Positions 40,307-51,479 of a stretch of 64,000 nt of DNA are shown here, one piece after another (positions within the stretch are counted from its first letter, which is position 1; each line of letters begins with the position of its first letter). Below the pieces are notes generated by a model that saw only the letters and a program-made list of their open reading frames with translations, did not search any database and was not told the DNA's origin. Location: assembly GCA_032164245.1 (NCBI GenBank), contig JAVMKO010000007.1, forward strand, positions 2,728,001 to 2,792,000. Reading direction: 5' to 3'. A program made the position numbers and the translations under genes. This stretch comes from Sternotherus odoratus (Eukaryota > Chordata > Testudines > Kinosternidae).

Positions 40307-41281
40307 CAGGGGTTGGCAACCTTTCAGAAGTGGTGTGCCGAATCTTCTTTTATTCACTCTAATTTAAGGTTTTGTGTGCCAGTAATACATTTTAACGTTT
40401 TTAGAAGGTCTCTTTCTGTAAGTCTATAATATATAACTCAACTATTGTTGTATGTAAAGTAAATAAGGGTTTTAAAATGTTTAAGAAGCTTAATTTAACA
40501 TTAAATTAAAATGCAGAGCCCCCTGTGACGGAGTAGGAATACTGGGTGTATGTGCCTCAGTTTCCCCTTTGCATTTCTTGAGTCTGTGAAGAACTAGGGG
40601 CTAATAGTGTAAGCAAGCAGGCAATGCCCTCTCCCCTCTCTGCAGGTGTCCATACCTGAAGCTGTAATCTAACTCCAAGGGGGGGGGGAGGTCACCTGAC
40701 CTGGCTGAGCCATGGGGGAGGAGGGGCTGGAGAGAGAGTTTTCAGTTTGGGGTCTGCAGCTGGCTGGAGAAAGGTTTTGGAGTCTGAAGCTGGGTGGGCA
40801 GAAGGGAGGCAGGCCCAGGCAGGGTCTGGTCTCCCTTGGGCCCCCCAAAATGGATCCAGCTAAAGCTCGGTGTTAGACCATGTACCTGTCAACAAATAAA
40901 CTTCTGTTTTACTGGCTGAGAGTCGTGTTTAACTGTGAATTTGGGGTGCAAAATCCACGGGCTCCCTCAAAACCCCGCCCAGGCGGGCTCGCTGGGGAAA
41001 GCGCACGGAGGGGCAGAAGGTGCTAAATGCTCCAAGATCAAACCCAGAAAGGTTAAAGTGGGTACCCGTAAAGCTCCTTGCCTTAAAAACAGGCTGTGTA
41101 CGAAGAGGAAACACTTCACCCAAAGTCCAGTCTGGCTTCATAGGAAGAAAGTTCCAAACCGTCGCCCGGGCACTCTGTAACACCCCCCAGACTGGTGGCT
41201 AAGACCTGGGCAGTGTGAGTGCCACTGAAAATCAGGTTGCGTGCCGCCTTCGGCACCCGTGCTATAGGTTGCCTACTCCTA
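40307..41281. mobile_element. hAT MITE split by a solo LTR
   Basis: The ends CAGGGGTTGGCAACCTTTC and ATAGGTTGCCTACTCCTA are inverted repeats with perfect CTTTAGAC duplications (40299-40306, 41282-41289). It is the same family as 16800-17109. About 659 bases of LTR interrupt it after GCAGAGCCCCC, where the other copy reads straight through (GCAGAGCCCCCGGTCTGGTGG). Confidence 0.9.
40524..41182 (+). mobile_element. Solo LTR with CCCCC duplication
   Basis: It starts TGTGACGGAGTAGGAATAC and ends GGGCACTCTGTAACA, flanked by CCCCC on both sides. AATAAA at 40896-40901 is followed by a T/G-rich stretch, as in an R region. The empty site is seen in the sister MITE at 16800-17109, which makes the call firm. 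No internal coding remains. Family (ERV or Gypsy) not determined. Confidence 0.85.
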
Positions 41282-41565
41282 CTTTAGACACTCCTTGCCA
41301 ATAAAAACCCTCCTTGGAAGTCTGCAGATTCTCTGTGTGTATGTTTGTCTCCTTCAAGCATTTAGTATGAGTACAGTACAGTCCTTACCCCTGACCCTCA
41401 CTCGTCCCTCAGATGCCCTGAGAACCTCAGCAATTAGGGCTCTTGATTAATCGCAGTTAGCTCATGCCATTAACTAATAAAATTAATTGCAATTAAAAAT
41501 TTAATTGTGATTAATCACAATTTTAATTGCACTGTTAATGGAATGCAATTGAAATTTATTCAATA

Positions 41566-42465
41566 CTAGCAAAAATACCCGGCGTTGCTTGGAGTATTTG
41601 TAATTGGAAACTGGGATGTAAAAAGACTACAATGTTTTTTATTAATACAAGTTTTTTTCAGAAGTCTCATTTTGTCTAATTAATTTCATTCTCTTGCATT
41701 TAGATGTGGTTTCTCCGATACATTTTCGCTTTTTACGCGGCATAACGAATAGGGTCCTTTTAAAGAAAAAAACTGTATTTAATTATGTTTGTGCTACACA
41801 CAAGGGGGCCCTTGGAAGGGGGAGAGAGCTGAGCAAATGCGGGGTCCGTTGGAGGGGAGGAGGGGGCAGAGAGCTGAGCGAGTGCGGGGTCCGTTCGGGG
41901 GGGAGTGGGGAGAGAGCTGAGCGAGTGGGGGGCCATTGGAGGGGGGAGAGAGATGAGCGAGTGGGGGGGCCGTTGGAGGGGGGAGAGAGCTGAGTGGGGG
42001 GGCTGTTGGAGGGGGGGAGAGAGCTGAGCGAGTGGGGGGGCCGTTGGAGGGGGGAGAGAGCTGAGTGGGGGGGCTGTTGGAGGGGGGGAGAGAGCTGAGC
42101 GAGTGGGGGGGCGTTGGAGGGGGGAGAGAACTGAGCGAGTGGGGGGGGGCGTTGGAGGGGGGAGAGAACTGAGCGAGTGCGGGGTCCGTTGGAGGGGGGG
42201 TATTATTACATCATAACTATGTCACAGAGAACAGCAGGTGTTAACCTGCTGCCCAGCTGATGTTAATGGGCTTTAAAGAATTTCACCCCTAGGGGGTGTA
42301 AGAGGTGAGATTTGAAAATTTTTCGATTCTTACCCTGATTAGGACCCTAAAGCCTATAACTGTACCAAATTTCAAGTCTCTAGCTCAAACAGTGTGGAAG
42401 GAGTAAGGGAACATACATACATACACACACACACGCATACACCATTTGACTTTTATATATATAGA
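41566..42465 (-). mobile_element. Non-autonomous Helitron, copy B
   Basis: In reverse orientation it starts TCTATATATATAAAAGTCAAATGG and ends AACGCCGGGTATTTTTGCTAG. It lies between A (41565) and T (42466) of the host hAT with no duplication; copies 1 and 2 of the hAT read through this point. Subterminal TTGAAATTTGGTACAGTTATAGGC and AAAAATTTTCAAATCTCACC match copy A. The interior is a 50-60 base repeat of GGGGGAGAGAGCTGAGCGAGTGGGGGGCCGTTGGAG. There is no Rep/helicase gene. Confidence 0.8.
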
Positions 42466-43079
42466 TTTATGAATTTTTTTCTATGTTTTCAAATAGGTTA
42501 GTTCAATTACAACACAGAATACGAAGTATACAGTGCTCACTTTGTATTATTATTTTGAATACAATTATTTGCACTGTAGAAATAATAAACAAAAGAAATA
42601 GTATTTTTCAGTTTCCCTGATACAAGTACTGTAGTGCAATCTCTTTATCATGAAAGTGCAACATACAATTTTTTGTTGTTACATAACTGCACTCAAAAAC
42701 GAAACAGTGTAAAATTTTAGAGACTACAGGTCTACTTGTTCAGCCAATCGCTAAGACAAACAAGTTTGTTTACGTTTATGGGAGATACTGCTGTCTGCTT
42801 CTTATTTACAGTGTCACCTGAAAGTGAGAACAGGCATTCTCATGGCACTTTTGTAATCAGCCTTGTAACGTATTTATATGCCAGATATGCTAAACATTCG
42901 TATGCCCCTTCATGCTTTGCCACCACTCCAGAGGACATGCTTCAATGCCGATGATGCTCGTTAAAAAAAAATGTGTTAAATAAATTTGTGACTGAATTCC
43001 TTGTGGGAGAATTGTGTCTCCTGTTCTGTTTTTACCCACATTCTGCCATACATTTCATGTTATAGCAGTTCGTTTTCAG

Positions 43080-43600
43080 AACACTTTCACTGCAGATTTG
43101 ACAAAACACAAAGAAGGTACCAATGTGAGATTTCTAAAGATAGCTAAAGCACTCAACCCAAGGTTTAAGAATCTGAAGTGCTGTCCAAAATCTGAGAGGG
43201 ACGAGGTGCGGAGGAGCATGCTCTTAGAAGAGCAACACTCCAGTGCAGAAACTACATAGCCAGAACCATCAAAAAAGAAAATCAATATTTGGTTGGTGGC
43301 ATCTGACTCAGATGATAAAAATTAATATGCATTGGTCCGCATTGCTTTGGATCATTATTGAACAGAACCCGTCATCAGTGTGGACTCATGTCCTCTGGAA
43401 TAGTGGTTGAAGCATGAACGGACATATGAATCTTTAGCGCATGTAGCATGTAAATATCTTTTGACGCTGGCTACAACAGTGCCATGTGAAACCTGTTTTC
43501 ACTTTCAGGTGAAATTGTAAACAAAAAGCGGGCAGCATTATCTCCTGCAAATGTAAACAAACTTGTTTGAAGATTGGCTGAAAAAGGAGGACTGAGTGGC
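43080..43600 (+). pseudogene. hAT transposase C-terminal relic, copy 3
   Basis: The open part 43014-43259 includes FHVIAVRFQNTFTADLTKHK, then NVRFLKIAKALNPRFKNLKC, conserved in the linker before the dimerisation region of this family. Frameshifts break it after 43255. The remaining C-terminal segment (CATGTAAATATCTTTTGACGC and onward, 43445-43570) is recognisable but full of stops. Confidence 0.65.
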
Positions 43601-43961
43601 CTTGTAGGTGCTAAAAGTTTTACTTTTTGTTTTATTTTTGAATGCAGTTACTATTTTGAAAATAATTCTACATTTATAAGTACAACCTTCATGATAAAGA
43701 GATTGCACTACAGTACTTGTATGAGGTGAATTGAAAAATACATTTGTTTTTTACAGTGCAAATATTTGTAATCAAAATAAGTATAAAGTGAGCGGTGTAC
43801 ACTTTGTGTTCTGTGTTGTAATTGAAATTAACATATTTGAAAAGGTAGAAAACATCCAAAAATATTTAAATAAATGGTATTCTGTTTTGCTTAACAGCAC
43901 GATTAATTGTGCAATTAATCATGATTAACTTTTTAAATCACTTGACAGCCCTATCAACAAT

Positions 43962-46900
43962 TACATGTTGGTGGTTTTCCAAAAATTCATCATTATAGCT
44001 GAAGACTGTATTTTAAAAAAACTTTTCCAGAGCACAACCATTTTAAAAGGTGCAAGTCGGATCCCACCCAAATAATGATATATTCAAAATAATATTTTTT
44101 TAATGTGCTTTGTGTTTTTTAAGCCTTTTGGGGGTCACAGTTTTACTGCAACCATGAGGCTATTAACTCTTTAAAAAAAAAAAGGGGGGGGGGGAACCGG
44201 AGAGTCTCATGTAATTACCTGAATCCAGGAGCCAAATATGAGACTGGCAATAACATTGTGAGAATTGGGTAACAGAGGTGGTGGTGCATTGGGATAACAG
44301 AGCTCAGTTGTTTTCCCATCCATCTCTGTTCCATGAACTCATTTCAGCCTGTGTTAGCAGCTGCTCTCTCCTACCATTGCAGCTTTCAAGGTAATGACCC
44401 TAGGGATTGAGCATCTCATTGGCCATCTGTGGACACTAGAGCAGTTTGTAATTAATAATCCTTTGTGCTGAATTCTCCCAGGATGTGCTGGATGTTATTT
44501 TTGAACTTTGTCTTGTTCCAAGGGTATTGTTGCGTGCAGGCCTCTGAGTTAGTGCAGAATGATGGTGTCTTCTCTCCAGCCTTGCGCGGTAGTCTGGTGA
44601 AGCCTGCTACCATTGGATTTTTAGTTTTTATGCATTTTTAGTTGCACTGTAGACTTTACAACACTCCTAACCATTTGGAGGAGCTTGACAGTGTTTGAAA
44701 AGATGGCGTTTAAGGTTGAATTACATAGTATTGCCAACCCAAAGTGTTGAAGTCAGGACCCAGAATATCATGAAACTTAAAGAATACATCTTGTGTGCTT
44801 TTCAGTTGCTGTCTGATCTTTGTTAGCGTTTTACCTTTTCAAGCTACTTTTTTTTAAATGAATGCTGAGATTCTGACATAACCACAGGACTCCAGGCACT
44901 GGGAGTTGAAAAAGAATACTATGGGGTGTTCATGATAACATCGCAATAGCTGGTCACAATGGAGATAGCAGGAACATCTGACCCCCACTTCTTTCCTGTT
45001 AGCTGTCTCTCTCCACTTCCTTCTGTAAAACAATTTCCCTTTCATGCGTCTCTCAACCCTTTCTTTGTTGCTAGCAGACAGCTTGAAAATCCTGAGGAGA
45101 GGTGCTAGGCAGAGCAGGAAGATCAGTGTAGCCAATCCAAACAGAGATTTGCATATTTGCTGTACTGTTATAGAAGAGTTGTACTATGATTATGCAAATC
45201 CTTCTATTTTGGCTAATAAAGGCCATCCACCAGTTGGAACCAATCAAGGCACAGGGAGCTGCATCATGTAGAAACTAAAGAACTGCAGGAAAAAAAAACC
45301 CTATTCGTAAGGGTACAGAATCCCTGCTGTCTGATTGGCTGAGCCAGTTCCATTTCTGTATGATATGAGATTCTCTTGGTGTAACAAACTATTTGTTTTT
45401 AGTATTGTTAGAGAGACTTTAAGATGACAGTCGAGTGGTTCTGTGCCTTTGAGATGGTTAAGTTAGTAAGAAAATTCCATGACTCCTGCAATTTGTTGTT
45501 CAGTGGCATACGCTAATTCTGTATCATCAATGGTACTTTCCCCCCTTAAACAGATTTTTTTTGGCTTAAATTTGGGGAAAAAAGAAAAAAAGGAAAGCAT
45601 AATTAGTGTAAATTTTTCAATCTTTTAAATTTAAAATCTACCTTATGAACAGGGCACGGGTTTGGAGGCAATTAAAATAAAAGAAACCTGTCTTTTTGCG
45701 TGCAGTCATTCTTTGCATCAGAGAAGATGCTCTGTAATGCACAAGTACCATTGTGTCTTTTGCTACACGGCCAGTATTGTCCTCCCAGAACTGCCTTTGT
45801 ACTCTTGATTCTTTTGTGTTGATGAATCTGATCATAATAAAACAAACTCCTGTTAATCATAAATATCTCCCCGGAAATAATCTTCTCAACTATCGAAAAT
45901 CCCTCGTGGAGCTATTTTCTATAAGCTGCCAAGTTGGACTCCTTAGCTTCTGGGATAGAGTGAATGAGACTGCAGTTCCCTCATCAGTTTCATAATGCTC
46001 AGAATGCTTCCATTTACATCTCCGTGTGCAATGCAGGGCAGCCGGCTGCCAGGAAATTTGAAACTATTTTGATTCCAGTTGACTAGAACAGCGGCAATTG
46101 AATTAGCTTGTATTCTTATAGATAAACTGATGATCTATGCATATTCATTGACCAATGGGTAACTGCTGGAGCTACAGTAATCTCTGTGAGTAGGAGACTT
46201 TGTTCAAATAAATATATATTTAGCTAGCTGAGAGAGAGACATTTTTGTAAAATGTTTCTGTGAAAATGTCTTTCTATATTTGTAATGTTTGATATTTTTT
46301 TTGCTTCCTAGCCTTTCCTTTATTATGCCATGACCAAGCTCTTGTGTTAGATTGAAATTTAATGGTTGATTATTTACATATGCAATATTCTATTTATGCC
46401 AGTGCAGATTAAGTAATGGATTCTTTAAATCTCTAGGCATCAAAAAAAGTGCCAGCTGCTCTCAGATTGTATTTGCCCAGTGTCTCTGCTTTCCTTCCAT
46501 ACACCTCTCTTGCTATTTTAGCTTAGAGCCTTTTATTTTTTAGTATGCTTTATCAAAAGAAGCAACCTGTAATGGAAAGTAGAAATTGGTGTTACCTGCA
46601 AGAGTGTATCCTTTCATCGTTTATTGTTCTGCTTATCTTCAGCGGCGCACCAGATTTTGCTGTTCCTTTTCTAGCCTTGATTGTAATGCAGTCATGTTGG
46701 GGGATGGGGGCTAGACAGGATATGCAGGGAGCTGTAGCAAGACATGATGCTGTGGTGGTGGATGGGAAGTGGGGAGGGGTTTCCCTTAAAGAACTCAAGC
46801 TCCTTTAAACAGTGCTACCTGAAGTAAGGCATGTGCTCCGCTAGTATTGTAGTGAGCCTTTTTAAAGAACAGCTGGTGGACCTTCCAGTATGTGTTCCTG

Positions 46901-49345
46901 CAAAGAATAGAGACCATGGTAAAGTTGACCGTGGAAGTTGGTCCTGTAGGTCATATCAGAAGAGGTTATTGCTTTGATTGCTTATTTCACATGTTTTCTT
47001 TAGGTGCATTATCGGTTGAAATTAGTTTGAGAAAGTCAATTTGCTGTTTCTCTCTTCCAATAAAGGGCGAGATTCTTATTTACAGTTGGGCTCCTTCACA
47101 ACACTGGCAGAGTAAAGGGACCTTGAAGTGGGCTTTATAAGGGAAGATCAGTATAACGGAGGATGTAGTGTAAATGAGAAGAAGACCCTAAACCTCTACT
47201 GCAAATTCATAGTGTTTGCTTTAGCCCAGTGAGTCTTTTAAATAGCACTCTTCTATTCTTTGGATACACTGTAGATGTTCCATTAACTATAATAGGCCTG
47301 ACTGCTTTGGCCGTGGTTTTGCTAGGGATTAGGTTACTCATGGAGTTAATGAAAACATCAGAAACTTGCTGTGAGTTGTTTACTGCTTTTCCAAGCAGCT
47401 GCCTTGTCACATAGGGTGTGTGGGGAAGCTCACAGCTGTGCCCTATATTCATTGCGTGTAAAGCTCTTGGATTGCTTCAGAAGCAAAGATGGCCTTTGAG
47501 GCTGACAGATCCCTTGCAAGGGTTCTAGGTTTAAAACATGATCACTGATTGTCTTTGTAGCTTACCTGCTACAGTCAGTATGCAGCTGGCTTGTGAAACT
47601 CACGTAGACAAAGCTGAATGCATGTTGGAACTATTCTGTCTGCTTTCAGAAATGCATTTTCTAAGCAGTTCTTCAGCATATGAGAGGAAGTCATGGCCAT
47701 TTAGATGTGCATAGGCAAAAATATTTAAGTAATGGACTCATAAGTAGAGCCCTGCAAACCTGCGGATATCTGCTTTATATCAGATGTGGAGATCCGCTAA
47801 CCATTGTTGTGCATTGGATGTAGATACAAATATAAATAATTCAGCCTATCCATGTTCTTAGGCGGTGGTTAATAAATATTACTGCTTAGAAGCTGTCCAG
47901 CCACTGCTTAATGGGGAATTGTGCCTTCTTTCACTCTCCTATAAATTTGAAAACCTTTGCTGAAGAACAATTAGGTTAAAAAACTGGTCTGGTGTCTGAC
48001 TATTCCTCTTTTAAAAATTCCATTTGATCTATCTTTGGAGATAGGGCCACAAACTGTATTGCCACGATGCACTGCTAAGGACATGGTAGGACTATCTGAA
48101 AGAGTTGGGTACCACCGAGTGATGAAGTACACATAATCTAGCTATTCACAGTTATAGGTGAGCCTTTGACTTCGTTACTTTGGGGCTACATGGCAATTAG
48201 GCATGGGCTGTGAAATGGGATCGAAATCCAAAGCACTCCATTTTTTTCAAATTTATGAAATGTAGGTCCAGTTCCACGTATATTCCCCAGGCCCACTTCA
48301 GAGTAGGGGTGGAGTAGGAAGCCAGGAGATGGTTTTGATTTGGATCTCAGCCCATATCAGTATTGTAGTAATAATAATAATAATTGATACAAGTGGAATC
48401 TAAAACATGCTTCTAGTTTTCTTCTAAATGACTAAGTAAATACTCGAGGCCAGATTTTTCCAAAAGTGTTCTGCCTCAACATAGGCGCCTAGCTGAAGTG
48501 GCTAGAGATTCATAAGTGTAGCACCCAGCAGCTCCTGTTGAGAACAGTTGAATTAGTGTTGACTGAGAACAATGGAGCGGCTGGGTGCTTAGCTCTCTTG
48601 AAAATCTGGCCATCCGTTTTCTCAATTGTTTTATTTTCCTCTGCTTGAAAAACAAGACTGAACCCCCACCCCAGTCTTCATGTGTGACACTGGATTGAAT
48701 CTTTTACTAGAAATTTGTAATGGGATGATGATAAATGCCCATCTGTCTCTGCTGTTATACGAGTTCTGAAAAGATGAGGGTGTAGTGCTAGAGTGTCATA
48801 GTTTATTAATTACCTTATAAATCAGCTAATTGGAATCTTTCTAGCATTTCCTGTTTTGTTTGTCTGTACTTGTGGGATGTGGAATCTAACCAGTTGCTTT
48901 CCATACCATTGCTCTTTAGAACAGCTAAAAAGAGAAAATAACAGTAACATTTAATGTATAAAACACAAGGTAATGCACACAGCATGGGCGGATGTTAAAC
49001 CTCCAGGTACTTGCTTTCTTTAGTTCTCTCATCTGGCACGTGTCCCATGCTAGTCACGGGCCACTGGGACCCTGTGAAGTTCAGCAAATATTTTTGGCAT
49101 TTTAACTTGGCAGTGCTAACTTCCAAAAATATGCTTCCCCAAAACTCAAATGTAAAAAGCCCGATTTTGAATAACTACGGTGCAGTAGCATTCAAAAAGA
49201 GCTAAATACAATAGCATTTCTCTGCAGTAGGCTTGTAGAAGCAATGCAGCTAATCTGTTAGTAGAACACTGAGAATGGAGCTAATACCCTTAACAAGTAG
49301 ATGGATATACCCAATAGACAAATACACTCTCTCTCTTTTGTATAG
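43962..49345. other. Long unique intron-like stretch
   Basis: About 5.4 kb with very few repeats, unlike the rest of the window: only an A/G run at 44176-44196 and an ATAATAATAATAA run at 48368-48382. No exon is convincing, although the phase gap between exons implies that at least one small exon lies somewhere between 29670 and 49345. Confidence 0.4.
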
Positions 49346-50369
49346 GTGGACAAGGAGATAGCACGCTGCTCCCACAGAACGTCACCAATGAATTTCCAGA
49401 ATATGGCACGATGGAGCAAAGTGTAGAAGCACTGAGGAGTTCATCTGAGTTTCTAGCAGAGCCTATAACATGCAGTCCAGAAAGGAGGGAGGATGATCAG
49501 TTGCCTGCTTTTCTTGCGAGTGGCACTTATGCAGATGAGCCAAAATCTTGCCTTGAGGCATCACTGCTACCTTCGAAAGAAGAAACTTTGCCACGTGCTG
49601 ATAGACAGACTGGGATTATGAAAATTTCTCAAGAACTAAAAGCTGCAGAAGTACAGAAGGGAGCAAAGACTTCTCTTTGTTCAGAGCAGCACATGGAAAA
49701 AGAAAGGAATATTGGCAATCAAGGCGAACAGGCAGCCAGAGAATTGGTTCCAGCAGGCCAAGAAAAACCCTCAGACAAGCCTCTTCCATCTGAAGTAAGA
49801 GCTGAGGAAAAATTATGTTTGATCATAGAAAAAGATCTGGCTGCACTAGTAACTGGAGAAATGCAGTCAGAGTCCTTGCAAGCCATCAATAATAAAATTG
49901 ACGAGGTCCCCAAAGTGAAGGAGACAAGCTGTCACCGACCATCTGTACCAGCCCCGGAGGCAGGCAGCAAAGTTGGGGGCGTTATCAGTATTCTGGGGGA
50001 GGGATGGTCAGATTTTGAGAAGGAATTTTCAGCGTACAATCCAGGCGAGATGCAAACGGGTCCTGGGAGGAGGATATCGAAAGAGGCAGCTGTGAGCAAA
50101 CATGTAGAATTTCAAGGGGTGGAGATTTTATGGATACAGAAAGCAGAGGAGCAGAAGGGAGCGAAGAAGTTCTTCAAAGCGTCAAGCCACCCCATTCCAG
50201 ACCCAGTTTCCACAGGGTTAGTTACTTTGTCTGAGAGTGTTTGGAACGAAGCCCAGGCAGATTTCAAACCAGGAGTTGGCTCGGAGTCCTTTTCTCTAGC
50301 TTTGCTAGCTGAAGGTGAGGAGGATGAAGTCTTTGTGAAGGACCGTGTGCTAAACACGGACAGTGAAAG
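49346..50369 (+). CDS. Large internal exon of an unrecognised gene
   Basis: 1024 bases, open throughout, between an acceptor (CTCTCTCTTTTGTATAG) and a donor (GAAAG|GTAAGA). It carries two bases of a codon at each end. The 340 codons start GQGDSTLLPQNVTNEFPEYG and are rich in E, S, K, P and A, with no cysteine pattern, membrane segment or domain I recognise: a low-complexity, probably disordered region. Two short ordered-looking patches are EEKLCLIIEKDLAALVTGEM and GWSDFEKEFSAYNPGEM. The codon use and the absence of stops over a kilobase in AT-rich DNA support real coding. It joins in frame to 60003. Function unknown. Confidence 0.8.
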
Positions 50370-50850
50370 GTAAGAACGTTCTTTGGGGAAGGGACTTAAT
50401 TCACACGTGTGGGCCGTGCCGAACACACTGTGGGAGTTGCTGCTATGTAAATGACTGATTATATTTTTTGCCTCCTGTGTAGAATGTTATGGAGATGACT
50501 GTAGTGATGACACAGTTAATGTGGAGTTGAGGGTTGTGCTGAAGCAAGACTAAAATTCCTCTCTTCCACACTTCTAATGTTTGAATTTAGTTTCCAAATT
50601 GGACACCATACCTCTGAAGAGGAATTCTGTGGTTTGCTCTTTACAAAACAAAGACAACACGAAGAAGCCCACATGCGCACAGTTAGGTCCCAGATAACTG
50701 TGTTGACTAAATATACACAACAGGAAAGGTTTAGCCACAAACATACTGTTGCTCTGGCTGATTTTTCTGACAGGGTTTTAAACATAGAACACAGTGAGTT
50801 GTCTCCAGAAGGATGACTAATTACTTAAAGCGATACCACCCTATTCCTTT
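50370..50850. other. Start of intron between the two best exons
   Basis: Unique sequence; an 79-codon plus frame at 50577-50816 has no splice context that fits the phase and is not convincing. Confidence 0.35.
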
Positions 50851-50851
50851 A

Positions 50852-51474
50852 CTGGGGTGGGAAAATGTTTTGGCCCAAGGGCCACATTGGGGTTGCAAAA
50901 TTGTACGGAGGGCCGGGTAGGGAAGGCTGCGCCTCCCCAAACAGCCTGGCCCTGCCCCATATCCGACCTTCTCCACTTCCTACCGCCTGACTGTCCCCCC
51001 CCAGAATCCCCAACCCATCCAAACCCCCTTGCTCCTTGTCTCCTGACCGCCCCATCCAGAGACCCCCGCCCCAACCACCCCTCAGAACCCCACCACCTAT
51101 TTAAGCCCCTCTGCTCCTTGTCCCCTGACCACCCCGACCCCTGTCCACACCCCAGCCCCCAGAGAGACCCCCAGTACTCCCACACCTATCCAATGCCCCT
51201 GTCTTCCCCCCAGGACTCCCTGCCCCTTATCCAACCCTCTGGCTCTGGCCCCAGTCCCCTTACCAGGCCACTCAGAACAGTATGTCTGACAGCCACTTGG
51301 CCCAGCCAGAGCTAGAGGAGCTGCCACGCTACTCCACTGAAGCGTGCAGCCTTGCTCCCTAGAGTGCTGCCCGTACGGCGGTTTGGCTGCGGGGAGGGGG
51401 GAACATCTGGGAGTATCCGGGGGTAGCCTCTCCGGGCAGGATGGTCCTGCAGGCTGGATGTTTGCCCACCCCTG
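50852..51474. mobile_element. hAT-like non-autonomous element, C-rich
   Basis: The left end CTGGGGTGGGAAAATGTTTTGGCC and the right end TGTTTGCCCACCCCTG are inverted repeats. The C-rich interior (CCCCTGACC, CCACCCC, CTTGTCCCCTGACC) matches 2410-2930. The candidate flanks (TTCCTTTA and TCCTATGC) share only part of a duplication. Confidence 0.75.
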
Positions 51475-51479
51475 TCCTA

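Larger units (their letters stand above)
41435..43953 (+). mobile_element. Fold-back hAT element, copy 3
   Basis: The ends are TAGGGCTCTTGATTAATCGC and CACTTGACAGCCCTA, with TCAGCAAT (41427-41434) and TCAACAAT (43954-43961) as a target duplication with one mismatch. The transposase 3' relic is in the right half, plus strand. The left arm (41435-42960 without the Helitron) is an inverted copy of the right arm (about 43370-43953). A Helitron (41566-42465) has split the left arm. Confidence 0.85.

Noticed and set aside
29565..50369. Direct splice from the exon ending 29669 to the exon starting 49346
   Set aside because: The first ends on a complete codon and the second starts with two bases of a codon, so the direct join shifts the frame. 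A missing exon or separate genes are needed.
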